DNA of 64,000 bases from Rostratula benghalensis. Lineage: Eukaryota > Chordata > Aves > Charadriiformes > Rostratulidae. The stretch spans positions 339,452-403,451 of the forward strand of contig VXAI01000182.1 in NCBI GenBank assembly GCA_013399305.1, written 5' to 3'. Both the position numbers and the translations under genes were made by a program. Under the pieces are notes generated by a model that was not told the origin of the DNA, did not search any database, and was given only the letters and a program-made list of their open reading frames with translations. Below, in pieces: positions 38,101-52,651 of the stretch; positions within the stretch are counted from its first letter, which is position 1; each line of letters begins with the position of its first letter.

Positions 38101-38740
38101 AATGCACTGTACATCTAAGAATGAAGTTGTTGATGCACTGATCTCTTGGAGGAGGAGGTTGACAAGTGGGTGGCTTTAGACCTTGGGCTGTGTCTGGTGA
38201 AGCAGACATGCTTGGTGTTTCTGTAGTGTCTAATCTTCAAGTGCTGCTAAGCAATTTTTGTCTTTGGGGTGTTAGGAGATAGTGTGTGGCTGACCCTGCT
38301 CTGTGGGTTGGAGGCTGAGGTCTGCCATGTGTCTGGCATCCATCAGAAAACAGATCTGAAATGGAAGATCCTGCTTTTCCTGGCCTGTAGCTCTGACTAG
38401 GGAGTTGTGGTCCTCTGCTTTCATTTCAGTTTTGATGAGAAATACATCACAGCATGCTATTTCACATATTAAAAATGTGCTTTAGATGCCTTGCACTAAT
38501 TCTAGCAGTTGTCTGCAGTACTTTTTTCTTTAAGATGCTTAAAGTATGAATAATGAGGACAGAAGGAGTAGGTCAAGGGATCAGGCATTACATATCCAGA
38601 AGAAACAGGAAGCAATAGCATTTGGAAAACAAAATTATTTCCTTGAATGAACTCTTGACATGGATGAGAATTAACTTTGCCAAACCCAGATGGTGCTGCA
38701 AGGAAGAGGGAAGTTAATTCTTCCTGTTGCTGAAGTGCAG

Positions 38741-38976
38741 AGTAACCTATTTGTCCTTTATCTGTCCTCGTTATGTGGTGATGAGATCAAAGCTGACATC
38801 TGGCTGCAGTTTTGCTGAAACTGGGCAAGTGATACTCTCGGCTGAATTCATAAAGAGCAAATACATTTGGAAAGAAAAAGCTACTAGAGTTGCATCCCAA
38901 AAGTTTCAGTGTTCAAAAAGTATCTCTTGTACTGTAATAACTGCTGCTTCTTGTGATGCTGCGTTGTCCTGAAAAG
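38741..38976 (+). ncRNA. Possible second, untranslated exon
   Basis: Acceptor TTCTTCCTGTTGCTGAAGTGCAG ends at 38740 and the donor GAAAAG|GTAATG follows at 38977. One frame stays open for about 75 codons but stops with TGA a few bases before the donor, so it does not read through. It is placed about 700 bases after the weak donor of the promoter-proximal exon, as a transcript from 37.94 kb would need. Weak, listed for RNA checking. Confidence 0.15.
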
Positions 38977-41900
38977 GTAATGGATTAAACGTGAATTTTA
39001 TAGAACATATTAATCATCTTGACCCTGTTGGTATATTAAACTACCAACGAAATTTCATGCCAGTCTGGTATTTACATCTGTGAAAAGAGATTATAAATTG
39101 CAATTGTACTTCAGTGTTACACAGTCCCTGTTCTGCTCCAGTTGCAGAGGATAGAGGTTCCTCTAATTCCAGCTCATTCTTATTCTCCAGCACAAGCTAT
39201 TATGATGTATGCATTTAATTCTTGAGGGCTGTGGTTCTATGTCAGTATGTTGCTCTTGACAGATGGGTTGTACCCAGCCTAGCACAGTTGTGTTAAACAC
39301 CACTTAAAGATATGTAGGAGGAAAGGAAGAGAATTGAGTCCGTACTGTACCAGAACAACTTTTCAAATAAACTTTCCTTGTTAAATATGACTTTTTGGTG
39401 CATTGTCCAGGTGAAATTAAAGGGCCTTGCTCTGGTGCAGTGCCAAGGGCTATAAGAGCTGGGAGTACTGGCAGAGGCTGGCTGCTCAGTGTTCTGTTGT
39501 ACAGAACAAAGCCCTGATTTAGCCTTTAAGTTGCATTTAGTCTTTGTAGCTGCATTTCCAAATTCTATGTCTAAATGCAAGGTGCCATGCCTCCTAGAAA
39601 GTGTAGTAAGCCTCTTATTTCTGAGTTTTAACTAATACAGTGCTCAGTACTGCTGCTGGGTTGTGGCATCTTTTCTCAGAGAGCATTTATAGATGAGAAA
39701 TTTAGTGTTTTCAGATTTTGAACAGCACCTTTATTATTCAGTGGTGCTATTGTGACTGGAATGCTTGTGGTTGCTTGAAGCAAGAGTCTTGGCACCTACA
39801 CATGCCAGTCTGTTTCTAGGTTATAAGGACTTGGATCTTCATGGGTACTTAAGTTCTTAGTGGCCGTGGATTTGCGTAATGGAGACATCTGAGTACCTGA
39901 CTAGTAAGCACTGTATATTGTGAGGTAGTTTCCTTCGATGTCACTTGGAGTTATAATATGGAAAGGGTGGTCTTTTGGCCCTTCCATGTCACTTAGGATG
40001 GTTGAGAAATGCTGTATAACTGCAATGACAAGTTTAATGTGCTCAACTTCTACATAAATTCCATTTATGTTAGAAAAATCCATACTGCATAGCAAGCTTC
40101 AGATGTGCAGATATTATATATACTGAGTATGCAAATAGTGTCTTAAAAGATCATTTAAGAACTGCCTAAATGGCTATTTGCCATTAGACTGAAGTTGACC
40201 ATAGGTTTGAAGGTGGTATAGTGTCCTCATAATGTAGGACTTTGTTGCTCAATCTCATAGAATGTAGTTCCTGGAAGGCAAACTGGGCTACTAAACCCAC
40301 CCCTCTTCTGCTTTGTGAAAGGAAGCTGCCAGTGATGGTGACTATACATTGTGAATCTGGTGACTGTCCTTTCTCTTTAGGAACAAGTGAAGCTAGTGGG
40401 TGTGTAGAAGGCTCATATATAGTGGGCTGAATTCCTTCTTGATATAGCAATTCAATGACATTCCTTTTTTTTCTTCTCTGGCAACAGTAAATAGCAGTAG
40501 GAAAAGTGATGGTGTTTTATCAACCTTAGGCACATTTCATAGGAAGATTTAATGTATCTTATTACATCAACACAGTATATTCTGGTTTGAGACATGTTCA
40601 CTTGGAATTTATACCACTTCCCAGGACAAAATATCCCAAGTTTGGGAAACTGGTTATTCCAAGGTTATTTTCTTGTTACTTCTCCCTCATTCTTAAATCT
40701 GAATTCATAACTTTAGTCGCCACACAAATGACTGCTGTTCTCTCTAAAGGATTTCAAACATTCTGTGAAATAAGTTAATTGTCTCAGAACAGCTCACTGA
40801 AGTTTGTCAGCTTCTTTGGAATATCTGCTGATGCTACCAGACAAATCTCTCTTGCTAGATAGCCTCAAGCTGAATTTAACACTTAGTCTAGGTTTGCAAT
40901 TTGTGAAATATCCATTTTTCCAAGAGAGACTGGGTCCCAAAGCCAGGCTCTAAAGATCTGAGGTTTGGAAGAATTTGAATCTGGAGCTATACTTTGTCTT
41001 AAAGCTCTCCCTCTAATACTGATGTGAAATTATCTTGGGAGGAACACAGAGTGGTCGGAGGAATTTAGAGAAATCTTTGTTTCTCAGCACTTAGGCACAT
41101 TGAAAGCCTTTTTGGCTCTCTTCCTTCTCTTTGCTTGGCTTTCATAAGATCTTATGATCCATTGCAAAGAGAAAGCATTCCTTCAGTCCTTTTAAAAAAA
41201 GCTATTTGAAGAAATAAAAGTGAACAGCTTAAAAGTTTCCTTTGCTCAATTTTCCACATGTAAAAAAACAAAATCTATCATGTTTGGCTTGATTGTGGTC
41301 AAGTAGATGTAGGAGATTTGCTTCATGCATGTTTGAGACCTTTGCAGTGGAGGATGGAGATCTTCTCTAGGCTGGGGGCTGGTGTCAAAATCTATCAGTT
41401 CCTGCACTGGATGCCCTAAGTGGGGAGGCTTCTATCAGGGTGTTAGTAGGCTTCTGGTAGGAGCATAAGAAAGGGTGTTCAGAGCTGTAGCTGCTTCAGA
41501 CAAATGTAACTAAAATAGGAAATGTTTGTCTGTGTAGAGATGTTTTGTGAGGAAACTCCTGAAGGTCATATCTATTATTCTGTACTTCTGCTGAGCTTAG
41601 GTCGGTGTGTCCTAAGCAGTCTCTAAGTATTTCATGTACTATCTATTCCATTAACTTGGAACTGCAATGCTGCCATATTAATTATGAATTGGCACCCTGC
41701 CTTGTAAATCCATGTCTGGGGCTGGTTCATGTCTTGCTTTTCTTTTCTGCACTGAGGTAACTCCACCACTGACTCAGGTGCTTCTCTTATTTTATGCTTG
41801 TTTAAGTGAGGTTAGAAACAAGCCCTGAAAACCCAGTGTCTGAGTGTCACTTGAAACAGCTTGCTGCTGTATTCAGGTTCAGCCAAAACAACCCAGTAGC

Positions 41901-43924
41901 TTTCTGAGGCTTTGGGATGTGCCTTGGGATCAAGATTTAAATTACATAGCTATTTCAAATGGCTGCTTTGCATTGTTCAGTAGTAGGGAAATTCTGCAGA
42001 AGAAAATCTCACTGTTCCTTACAGCTGGTTTACTGCATAGGGTGAAATTTTCCATCAGGCATATAGGATACACATGATTATTTAAGAACAAAGGGTAAAT
42101 AAAAAAATCCTAACCAAAAATAAACTGAGAACATGCCACCTTTTTATTTGTCCTTTCATGTTTTCAAAATATTTGCATTTCAAAACACACTAATCTGTCC
42201 ACTTTGATTTATTTTTATTGAAATACAAATCAAACTCAAAGCCCAAGGGAAGGAGGATTCTTTTTAAGCCTGTGGCAGAGAAACAATTTTAATTTCTTTT
42301 AAATGTATTCTGAACTCCTTTGTTCTTGCTCAGTCAAAACATATATGGATTTCAATGAGTTTTGTTCAACCAAGGAGCAACCGAGGGCTGCAAAAGAGGC
42401 TTTTTGACTGTGTAGCTCTATAAATCCCCCCAGGTGTTGAGGCAAGGTCAAGAAACTGCCCTACTTTCATGATTACATGGGAAACTACATGTTTGTTAAA
42501 ATGAAGAAACCGAAGGGGAGAAGTTCTTTGATAATTACATGACAAGCAGAAGATGCTAGTGATTGACTGGGCCCTTTGCTCCAGGGACATGCTGAAAGAC
42601 TTCAAGCAGTTGACTCCAGGCTATTTTCAGTATCTGCACTGGGTACAAAAGCAGCCAGTGTCAAGTGCCCAAGCTACTTAGAGGTGAAGAGAGACTCTAC
42701 CTGGAGGCTTAGCATCAAACCACAAACTACCCCCCCCCACCCTAGCATAAAGATCTGTCAGAAGTAGGTGCAATGTGGACACCTGCTTTCATTGTGACAA
42801 GTTATCACTTTCCAAGGTGGGAAAAACCCTTTATGAATTCCTGATCGGTTCAGTTGACCCAGATGGATTTCACACCAGGCCTTAGGAGCCTGAGGGCTGA
42901 CCACAAAATTGGAAACCTGTTCCCTCCAGTGAAAAGGTGTTGGGAGGCTGCTTCAGTAGTTGGGAGAGCATACACTTGCTGTGGTTTAAATGCTCAGGAG
43001 GAAACTCTTCCTTGTTATTACATCTCCCAGGATTTGCTAATGTTCAATGCCTTCCAAAAGGCCATTTCTGTTGGTTAAAAAGGATGAGTTTTGCAGTGAA
43101 AGGCTCTTGAGGTCCTCCAAGTAAATTTTGCTTGAGTGCTGCCAGATCCAAGATCTGGGCAGAATTGCCCTGTGATACAATGGATTACGTGGGAATCTTC
43201 TGCCATTTTCAATTTGAGGCAAAAAAAAAATACAATACCATTTAAATATTCTTTTCCTCTGAGTGCTGCTTTTCTATGAGTCAAAAGCTTACCTTAAATC
43301 ACGTTTGACTTAATGGAAGTATAATGGTGCTCGCAGCCACTGCCTGTATTTCTTATTCCCGTGGACTGCTTTCACCAATAGGTTAGATTCAGAAAACTGA
43401 ATTTATCAATACCAATTTATTCTCCTCTCCTAGGGGAAGTATTTTCCTAAATTGTTAAACCTGCCCCCCTCCCATCTTTTCTTTTACCTCTCTTCACTTT
43501 GCTTGTCTGAATATATAATATGTGAGCTGGGAGAAAAAGCATCTTTCCATACCATCATATTCTCTGCATGTGAAGAACATTGAACAGCTCAAGTCAATTA
43601 GTATTTTTAGCACAAAGCAACATGATAGTTCTGTCGTCTTTAGCTATGGATGGAATGGGAATTGGGTAATTGCCTAATTAAGAATTAAGGGATGGGAATT
43701 TAGGGAATTAGGCTAAAAACTTTATTTTTGCCTGTTGAAGTTGGATGTTTCTTGTTACCATCCTTACCAGCTTTTCTAATGCTCTGTCCCATGACAAAAC
43801 ACCTGTTACCTGAGAAAAGATTTCCAGAGCAATAGAGTACCGCCTTTAGATATGTTGAGTGTAGGGTTATTAATGCCTACAGGCACAAATAGGTGTTAAC
43901 TGGGTCTCCAAGTTACTTCCAAAG

Positions 43925-44060
43925 GGAAAATGTACGTACATGACAGGCTATGCACTGGTGTGAAAATATTTGTATTTGAGTGTGTATTGGTATATTGCAT
44001 GTGTGGAAGTACTTGTACTTTGTGTATGTGCATCTGTAAGCATGTGCTGTGCCTGTGTAT
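43925..44060. repeat. TG-rich degenerate tract
   Basis: Irregular TG/TA/TGTATG phrases over about 130 bases; decayed simple repeat. Confidence 0.5.
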
Positions 44061-47000
44061 CCAGTGGGCAGCATATAAGCAGGAATGTGCAGGGAAGATT
44101 ATTAGCAGCCAGAGCACATGAGCTCTGAGGAAGTGGAATGACAGAACATCTGAGTGGAAATTTACAGCTGCAGCTGGAGACACTTGAACTGTATTGGAGT
44201 AACCTCAATAACACTGCTCTCTGGAATACACTGCAAAGGACTAAGCCATTTTTTCTTTCTAATGAATAATGGAAAAGCCACTCAACATTACTAATTAGGA
44301 AAGATTTTATTCTAGAAGGCTTTAATAAGGAGTATTAATAAGCATCATCTTGAACAACACTTCAGGAGCATGGAGATGCGCAGAGAAACTTAAACTGCGG
44401 GACTGGCAAAAGCTACAAGCAAAGAAAGTCCAAAGTGCTGCATGGAAAAGAAGCTTCTGCTTTCCAGTTCTCAAGTTCCAGTGAGTGGTGCTGAGATTCT
44501 TTTCAGAACATCTAATCAAAGATAGAAGGGACTTTTGCATCTGCTTTCCCAAAAAGGAGTGGTCCTCCCAATACACCCAGTGTGGATGCAACTTTAGGTG
44601 CACCTTTCAGGACTGGTGCACCAGCTGAACACTGAGTAAAAACTGTGTCCTGGGACATGAAAAGGACACCAAGCAATTCTGTTCTGATAAGGTGCAACTA
44701 GATATCAAAGTGTCAGAAGTAAGAAATGGGACCTGTTTAATCAGTGGACTCATAGAGGGGATGAGCTGCTCTGGCAGCATGGTGGTTGGCTCTTTGCTAC
44801 TTATGTTAGGAACACTATTGGTCACTATGCACATACCATTTTTCTTTCTACTGCTAGTTGGTGTAAAGTAAGTGTAATGTAAACCAAGTCATGGCAGTTG
44901 TTATCTTTTTAGAAGTAGTTATGTTTTAACATAAATTTGCTCTTTGTGAGGCACTCTCCTATTAAAAAACAATGGTGGTTCAAACTGAGGTCTTAAGATA
45001 AAATACTGTCTATTGAAATGTTCCTGAGCTCTTGGTTACTAGGTTATTAGCTGGGTTATTTAAAAACAGACTTTTCTACTTTTCATGAGTCACTCAAGGA
45101 CCCATTTCAAAGGATTCTGCAGAAGTGAAATACATCTTACTAAACCATGCAATTTTGGGGCTAGTCACTTTTAATTGTACCCATACTCAACAGTGGGCAG
45201 ACCACTTATTGCTGGAGTCCCAAGTAAGTTAAATTGGCTTCAAGTGCGCAGCGTCACTGGTGAACTAAGGAAGAAAGTTATGCTTTGACTTAATGTCAGA
45301 ATATAAGCAGCAGTGGCTGCTTGCAGCCAGCTTGATGCTGTTGGATGTAAGTTAGAATGTATTCAGAAACCAGCATGTCTCTGAAATATTGCATCTGCTG
45401 CATGATGCAAGGCTGGAGCAAGCCAGGGATATGCCAGATTCCCCTGGCTGTTTCTCCTCCTTACTTTGTATATACTGAATGTAATGTATCACAGTGCTTT
45501 GGACTAATAATGCTAACAGTGCTGAAGATTAAATCTTCCCTCTACTAGATACTTACATGCTTGCATCTGCACCTACACTTTAAATTACTGAGGTGCAGAG
45601 AGAAAACAGCTCTTGTTTAAAGATAAACTTTCAGTTTTGACTTCTGGTTCAGAGTTAATCAGTAGCTGAGCACTGTCCTCTTCTGTTTAGTGGGTGAGTG
45701 TCCATCTACCATGAATAATTCATGGAGTAGTGTGTCCCACCGTCTGCTGTATCTTTGGCTGGGAGCAGTACGTCCAGCACAGGAAAATTCCACCAGCGTG
45801 TACAATATTGCAGTGAATGCCATGCTAAAATTTTAGGGGAAAAGCAAGTTCTAGATCTGCAGGGCAAGCAACTCTATTAATTATGCCCACTGAGGCTTCA
45901 GATGAGAAAGCTCTTCACAGGAGGTAATGTGATTCTGGGGAGGTCTGTTTGCACTGATTGATGTCCCAATACAATTTGGAGGTGATATATTTGGAAGAAA
46001 TGATGATGGGAGAAATTTGTCCTGTACTAAGCAGCTGGCTTCCATGTGGTTGGGACTCTAGTCGAGGACCCTAGTGCATTTGACCCTTCTAGGATATATG
46101 CAGCAAGATGGTTGCTGACGTGCACTATCAGGCCTTAGGGAATTTGTGATGAAGCTGTTCAAACATCTTTCACCCAGCTCTGGCTGCCACTGCACTGTTG
46201 TATTGCACTGGCTGCTCTGACTGAAGTAGAAAGTTTTTGATGAGAGATGAAGTAGTCACTTAAACCTCTCTGAAGTGAGTGAGGTGTCCTATGACTGACT
46301 GTACTGCAAGGCTTCACCTTAGGAAAATGTATGTATTCATAAAGAAACACTAACGGATGTGCTTGCTGATGCACCTCATAGATCAGACTAAAAATATTAA
46401 GCTATGTACTGGAAGATCCTTTTGGAGGGAGCTTTTAATTTCTGGATGTGGATTCACCAGGTATGACAGCTCATTAGATCTAATATTGTGTTTTCCTACA
46501 GCTATTACTGGATAAGACTCTCCCATGGAACAATTCAGCTTAAACATAAATCTCCAAAGCAGACCAGATGTGTTTGCCTTCCCCAGTCATTTTTGTACAT
46601 GTCTAAAGTTAGACAAATGAGTCCCTACACTATGTGTATCTGTACTGCCTCACAGTTGCTGCTGTTAATAACTTGGCAGCAAGGTGCCCTTCATCCTACT
46701 TATTCTGCATTTATAAATAAATATTTGATGTGTCAGTGACTCAAAACCATTGATTGAGGTAGTTATCTGGGGTTTGAATTGATTTCTTATCCCTGGCCAG
46801 TAGATGTGGGTTTTTTTAAGACTTGCCAATTGTCTACTGCTTAGGAAGCTCATCAAAATGTCAGGCTTAGTTTGAGTCCTGGCCAGAATGAGAGCTGTTG
46901 CATCCAGTCCCACACTCTGCGTAAGATCCAGGGAGATGCAGTCATGAAATTCTCTAGAAACTCATTTAGGTTTAAAAGATATCCCACCTGATAAGAAATC

Positions 47001-48449
47001 ACGAATAACCACTTTTTGTTCATAGGTCTTGCTGGCAAGAATCCTTCCTGAGCCCGAACAACTTGAGATAATAGATTTCATTGTAAATGGACTAGAGATT
47101 TTTCTCCATTGGAGATCACACTTCTGTGCATCACTGCTGTTCGCTTACCATCAACTGAACCAAAAAATGTTCATATAAAGAAATGAGGGAAGGGAAGTAT
47201 TGTGGTCATTGTGTGAGTTTGCTTTTTGCTTCAAGCCTTAATCTTATTGAATAGCTGCCTATCACTGAGCTATCAAGTTTAATGATGAAGAAAGGAATAG
47301 AAATGTGCTTTTGGCTGGGTTCCTTATCTGAAGGCTGTGATCTTTGTCAAAAAGATTGACAAAGCTTGTATTCATGGGATTTATTTATGCAAGTTGATAT
47401 GTGCAGTCTGGGGACAGGCTTCTTCTAATGCTGCTTTCTCAGAGACAGATGTCAATGCTGTTCAGAGAAAGGTGCTGTTGTGGACTGCAATGCTCTGACA
47501 TGCTGTCCATCTTGTTGTCTTGAATATTCCTCTCCTGAATTAGCTCTGTACAAGGTACAGCCAGGGAGCTATGCTAGTACGTATGTATATTTGCTGCACT
47601 GTGGTCTCCTGAAGTGAAGAGGTGACCACTTCCAAGCAAAAGTTCTAAAACCTGTTGCCACTTCAGAACCCAGGAGTCAGAGGCTAAGGGTTAACACCAG
47701 CCTGACACCCTGTTTCAGGATCACTGAATTTAAAAAATAGCAAAGGACCAGGAAACTAGAGGGAGGATAAATAAAGCAAGCAAGGGCAAGTCAGTCACCC
47801 TGGAAAACCCTCCCACTGAGCAGAGTATTGTGTTTGAAATGGTTAGGCTTCAAACTACCTCTGGTGAGTTATTTCCCATCTTGCTGTCTACTGAGGAGCA
47901 TCACTGAGTGACAGCATGATCTGCCTTTAAAAATCCTTGTGACTGGCACCTGCTGGCAGTTACTTCCAAAACTGTTTAATCCCATCCAGAACTTTTGTGG
48001 CTATCTATAGACAGGACTGGCTGGGGCTGCCTAGCTGCTAAACAGATGAGCAATCTCCAGGCTATGAGGCATAAAGTCTGACTAAAGTCATAATCTGTGA
48101 GAAGGGATGCTTTGGGTGTAAAGCAAAAGGGATTTTCTGGCAAACCTACGATCAAGTGACTTCCACATTACAAGCTCGACCTTTGGTCAATGTCCCATAA
48201 ATACATAACATTTGTATCCATCCTAATATGCAAGAATAAACACGAGTTGTAGAAAGGCCTCTCCCTGAAGCATGACATGTTAATGTCTTCATTTTGCTAT
48301 TAGAATAAATATGAGACTAAACTTCCATCACTTCTTTGCTTTCTCTCTCCCCTCAAGGTTTATAACATGTCTGTTAGCAATAGCTGTAGTTTAGCTAATG
48401 CAACCCACCAAACCAAATCACCTACACTAAGCTTCACTGTTATTTCAAG

Positions 48450-48510
48450 GCCTTTGGATACTCCCCTGCTAAATATGCGTGGAGACTTCTCACAACAGCT
48501 GCCATCAGGA
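48450..48510 (+). other. Possible 61-nt exon
   Basis: Acceptor CTTCACTGTTATTTCAAG and donor CAGGA|GTAAGT bound 61 nt with two open frames. Too short for a coding judgement. Confidence 0.1.
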
Positions 48511-49159
48511 GTAAGTTATTGCTAATGGAGATGGAATTCATTATTTGAAGCCTGAAATGATTCCATTACTAGCCAAAGCCACTGTGGTGCACAGAGCTAC
48601 TTGCTTTCAGCCTGGCTATTGGAAGTGACTTGGCTCTGTGTTGGCAAGGTACAGGGGCTTCTGGAACAACCACCGGGACATAGCACTTAAAATATAAATT
48701 TATTGACCTAAATTGGTTAGATACCAAATTGAGTAGCTTCAGAAAAGGAGCAGGAAGGCAGATAAGGGTTTTATTATGGCCCTGTGGAAGCAAATTGAAT
48801 TCAATCTCAGCAGGTAACACTAGATGTAATGGTCTGGGTTGTTTTGTTTATTTTGCTGGAGGGAAGTGCTTTACCCTCACTGGCCATTAATCAGGTTTAA
48901 AAAGCCCATTTTATTAGTTGCTCTGCTACACAGATTTTTTTTTTTCCCTCTTGCACAGGGTATTTTAAACAATATGAATCAACATTCAACTTGAAAGCAT
49001 TAAAACATTTGGCAGGGAAATTTCAAATAAGTGCATTGAAAGGATATAAAAAGTAGGATCAATTTAACTGGAAAATGCATTGCTCATGCAACTACTAAAT
49101 AACTGCTGAGTGTGGAAAGGCTGATAAAAACAAACAAATCAATAGAATTAATTAACTGG

Positions 49160-49275
49160 TAGGCAGTGTGGTCTAGCAGAAAGACCATGAGGATGGAAAT
49201 GAATCCCCTTGTGATTTCAGCCTGTACTCCAGGACTGAATAACTGGGTATTTAGGCTTCAGTTTCTTTTTAAAGC
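49160..49275 (+). repeat. MIR-like SINE remnant
   Basis: 'ggcagtgtggtctagcagaa' at the head and 'gcttcagtttc' further on follow MIR-type SINE order (GGCAGTGTGGTCTAGTGG...CCTCAGTTTC). Confidence 0.65.
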
Positions 49276-50009
49276 TGCCTGAAGGATTTAGGTGTTCACA
49301 TCAATAGGACTTAGATCCTTAGATGCCTTCTCTTCGTCAGTCTGCACCACAGATAAGAGTATCACTTAATCATTGTGCTTCCAAAGTGTGCTCAAGGCAG
49401 GTAGTGAAAAATCAAAGACATCAAGGGCTGAGGATTTGAACTGTGTTCTGGTGAAGGCAATGGCAAGCCCCCACCTCCTGATTAAACAGAAGCAGGATGT
49501 AGTTCTGTCTCCAGCTCTGCAAAATTAATGATCTTCAGAATTACTGTGTCTTGGTTCACGATTTTTGCCGAGAAATGGAGGCTGTTGCAGGGAAGTCCTG
49601 GTATTCTGCAGGATTTAGTGCATGCGCCACTTGTAAAAGCCCTTTTTAGACGAAGTTTGCTCCACATTTCATCTCCCTGAAGTGCCCAGTTTCTATAAGG
49701 CTGGCAAGACAGTACTGAATTAATCAAAATCTCTCCTTACTGAAGTCTGTCCAGCATCAGCAGAACAACTTGCTGTATCCTAGCCATGAGATCGTGCTTT
49801 TGTAGGGTGCACACATATCCAGGGGAAGTGGCACCATAGCTGAGCTAAAAGCTGCAAGAGACTTGCTTATTAAATTGACTCATTGCTGGGGGCTTTTTGT
49901 GAGTTTGAGTTTTCATCTGGATTTTAAAGCCTTTGCAGCTTTAGGCATAAGCTTCTAGGGAATATAAAAGCGTGAACTGCAGTAGTGGTACACTCGAAAA
50001 CCTGACTAG

Positions 50010-50028
50010 TGAAAGATCTCATCTAAGT
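50010..50028 (+). repeat. 19-bp exact repeat, copy 1
   Basis: tgaaagatctcatctaagt, identical to 52633-52651. Confidence 0.85.
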
Positions 50029-52632
50029 ACTGTCCTGTGTATCTATCCTTCTTTCAATCCAATCTTTTAAAGCAGTCCTTTTTCTTCACCACCTATAAAT
50101 CCGTTTCCAAAGTGCTATATTCTTCATGCTGTGTTTATTCAGCTTGGCTCAAAATGCAATTTCCCTGGAGTTGGGATCACAGCTTAAGGTCTAACTCTGG
50201 GCAAATCTACAGTGCTGTAATGTCTTCTAATGCATCTAAAAGTGCTTATGTGGAACTAAGGTCTGGCAGAGGCTATAAGTGACTAAGCCTATAAAGCAGC
50301 AGACAATTTACAAGCCTGGCAGCAGATTACTCCTACATTAATCACTCCAAGATTACCCCATCTACAGTATAAGTTCTGTGTATTTGTGACAGTCTTTTGA
50401 CATCCTGGATGATTTTTACTTGTTAGCCCTTTGCACTTTGATAAAACAATCCATAATCATCTCTGCAACTCCTGTAGCTTGACCCCAATTGACTGATTTA
50501 TTTCTGCAAAGAAGCTTCACCTTTCACTCTGCCTTTTTGCCAGAAAGAAAGCACAGATCTTTTCCAGCAAAAAAACCCAGCAGGACAAATCTAGGGGAGT
50601 TGTGGATGGGCAAGGCTCATATCACTGTTCTTCTGGGACTCTGCAGTTAGTGAAATAATTTTGACAAAGTTTTGTTTTCTGAGCCATTCCAGATCTAAAC
50701 AGGCAGCCATATGCCAGCCAGGTCGCAGTGCTATCATCTTGGGTCATGCACAGTGCTATCTGTTTCTGCAGATCTACTCTGACTTTGTTTTCTCTTAGTG
50801 ATGTGGGTTTTTTTTTATACTGTACTTTAACTATCAGAAGCCTTTGAAAACTGCTGGCAAACCAGCACTTTCACAAAAATCTACACTGGAGTGCAGGGAA
50901 TGTGGCTGTGAAGCTGGCTGAAATGGCTGTCATGTTCCCAGATTCTGCTGGTGACCTTAAACCCCAGCTTGAACTAGACCCAAGGCATGTAAGACTGCCC
51001 TAATCAGTTTGCAGGAGCAACATCCATGAGTACAGCACGGGTTTTGTGACAATTTATGCTAAGCTAGAAAGTGGTTCTAACAGAAAACTAACACTGATCA
51101 CCCTGCCTTATTATGGCACCCTACTTTGTGCAGGGCCCATAAAGAAAAGTGAAGGCTGGGATCTAGTGGTGTAGAGTCGGGGAAAGATTAAAACAGTGAT
51201 AGCATCTAAATACAAGACAGTTTTTGGTGGACAAAGTGGAAGTGAATTAAACTGAACGAGTCATGTGTGACAATCTGTGGGTCCAGTCACTCAGTACTGG
51301 GTAAAGTAAGGCCAGACAGAAAAATTCTTGAGCTTTACCAGCAAGAGGAGCTCATGGACCTGAAAGTCCAGAGCTGCGTATCTGCTGCAGTATGAGGAGT
51401 TATGTATCTACAGACAGTACTCAAAAATGTATAGGCAAAACTAGCATAGCCATCAGGTACGGACAATGGAGCAGAGACCAATGACTTAGTCTTTTGGGCT
51501 TGATAAAATGCTCAGTAAATATGTTGGAGCGAGTGACTAAAATTAGTTGCTCCAGGCTTGGGAAGAGAAGAGGTTGATGTGGGAACCCTTATTTTAAGCA
51601 CAGTGGGTGGATGTGACCTGTGAAAACAATGTTGATGTCATGAAGTGGAGTGATCTCACATGACATGTTTGTGGCTGTATCTTCTAGAAAATTCCTTCTT
51701 ACTTTCTGTATTTTTAAAAGCTGACTTGATCAAGATTTTGCTGAGAGATAAGTCACCTGAAATGTTACAGCTTCTTGGCTCTGCAGGAGTGTAAGAAACT
51801 GGCTGTAAATGCCGTAGAGGCTGACTTATGGTTGCTGAAGGTGACTAGAAACATGGGCTATATCGTACTTTAAGCCAATTCTTGATTCCATCTAAAATGC
51901 TAGCAAGCATGTGACTTCTATTTGTAGCTGTGCCTTAAATTGTTGGCTTTCTACAGAGGGTAACAATTTTCCTTACAGGTGGTAATTCAGTAATTCACTT
52001 GCATTTTTCCGCCCTTAGACTGTGAAATGCATGATCTCAAAAACCGCAGATGTCACAAGTTCAGGTTCTGCATTCTGTCAGTTGAGACTCGTGTTTGAGT
52101 CTAATCAGCTACTGATTAATCTCACAAATGCAGTTTACATGAGTTTGAGTTAGGCATATCAGATAATCTGTAGTCTCACAGTTTAAAAGCTTCCATAAAA
52201 TACCCCAAACTCTAGCAGTGGAGTCTCTCTACCATAGATCTGGATGCCCAATACAGTACAAAAGCCCATTGTTTTGCTCCATAAATTGTGCCTGATCTCT
52301 GTTGCCAGACGGTAGTTCAGACACCTATTTGTGACTTTTTGCATACATAAATGAATGGTAATTAGTCTGATCAATGCTGCAGGAAGGAGGGTGGTATGAA
52401 TGGATTGCTTGCTTCAAAGCTCCCTAAAATGTTCCTCTTCTGACAGCCATTAAATCTAAGTGGGGAGAGTACTAGCGTTCAGAAATCCAAGCAAGTAAAT
52501 ACCACTGCAGCAAGACCTGTTCTCGCTGACTATATCTGGCTGTTGCTTCTTTCAAAGCTTTGAGGTGTAGACTGTGCAAAAGCAAAAGAAAAATATTGTC
52601 TATTCAAATGGAGCTTGTTTTACAGATGGCAC

Positions 52633-52651
52633 TGAAAGATCTCATCTAAGT
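52633..52651 (+). repeat. 19-bp exact repeat, copy 2
   Basis: Identical to 50010-50028, same orientation; flanks differ. Confidence 0.85.

Larger units (their letters stand above)
38110..48440. other. Intron-like non-coding stretch, G/T-leaning
   Basis: No coding gene recognised. Lines sampled at 38221, 40201, 41341 and 47461 total T86, G67, A50, C37, the reverse of the left side of the promoter, though other lines (39001, 42601) are neutral. It has a possible untranslated exon (38741-38976) and a TG-rich tract at 43925-44060. Confidence 0.45.

Noticed and set aside
37830..38220. Promoter region as a solo LTR
   Set aside because: No clear TG...CA ends, no AATAAA in the right place and no target-site duplication could be found by eye; not excluded by a database search.
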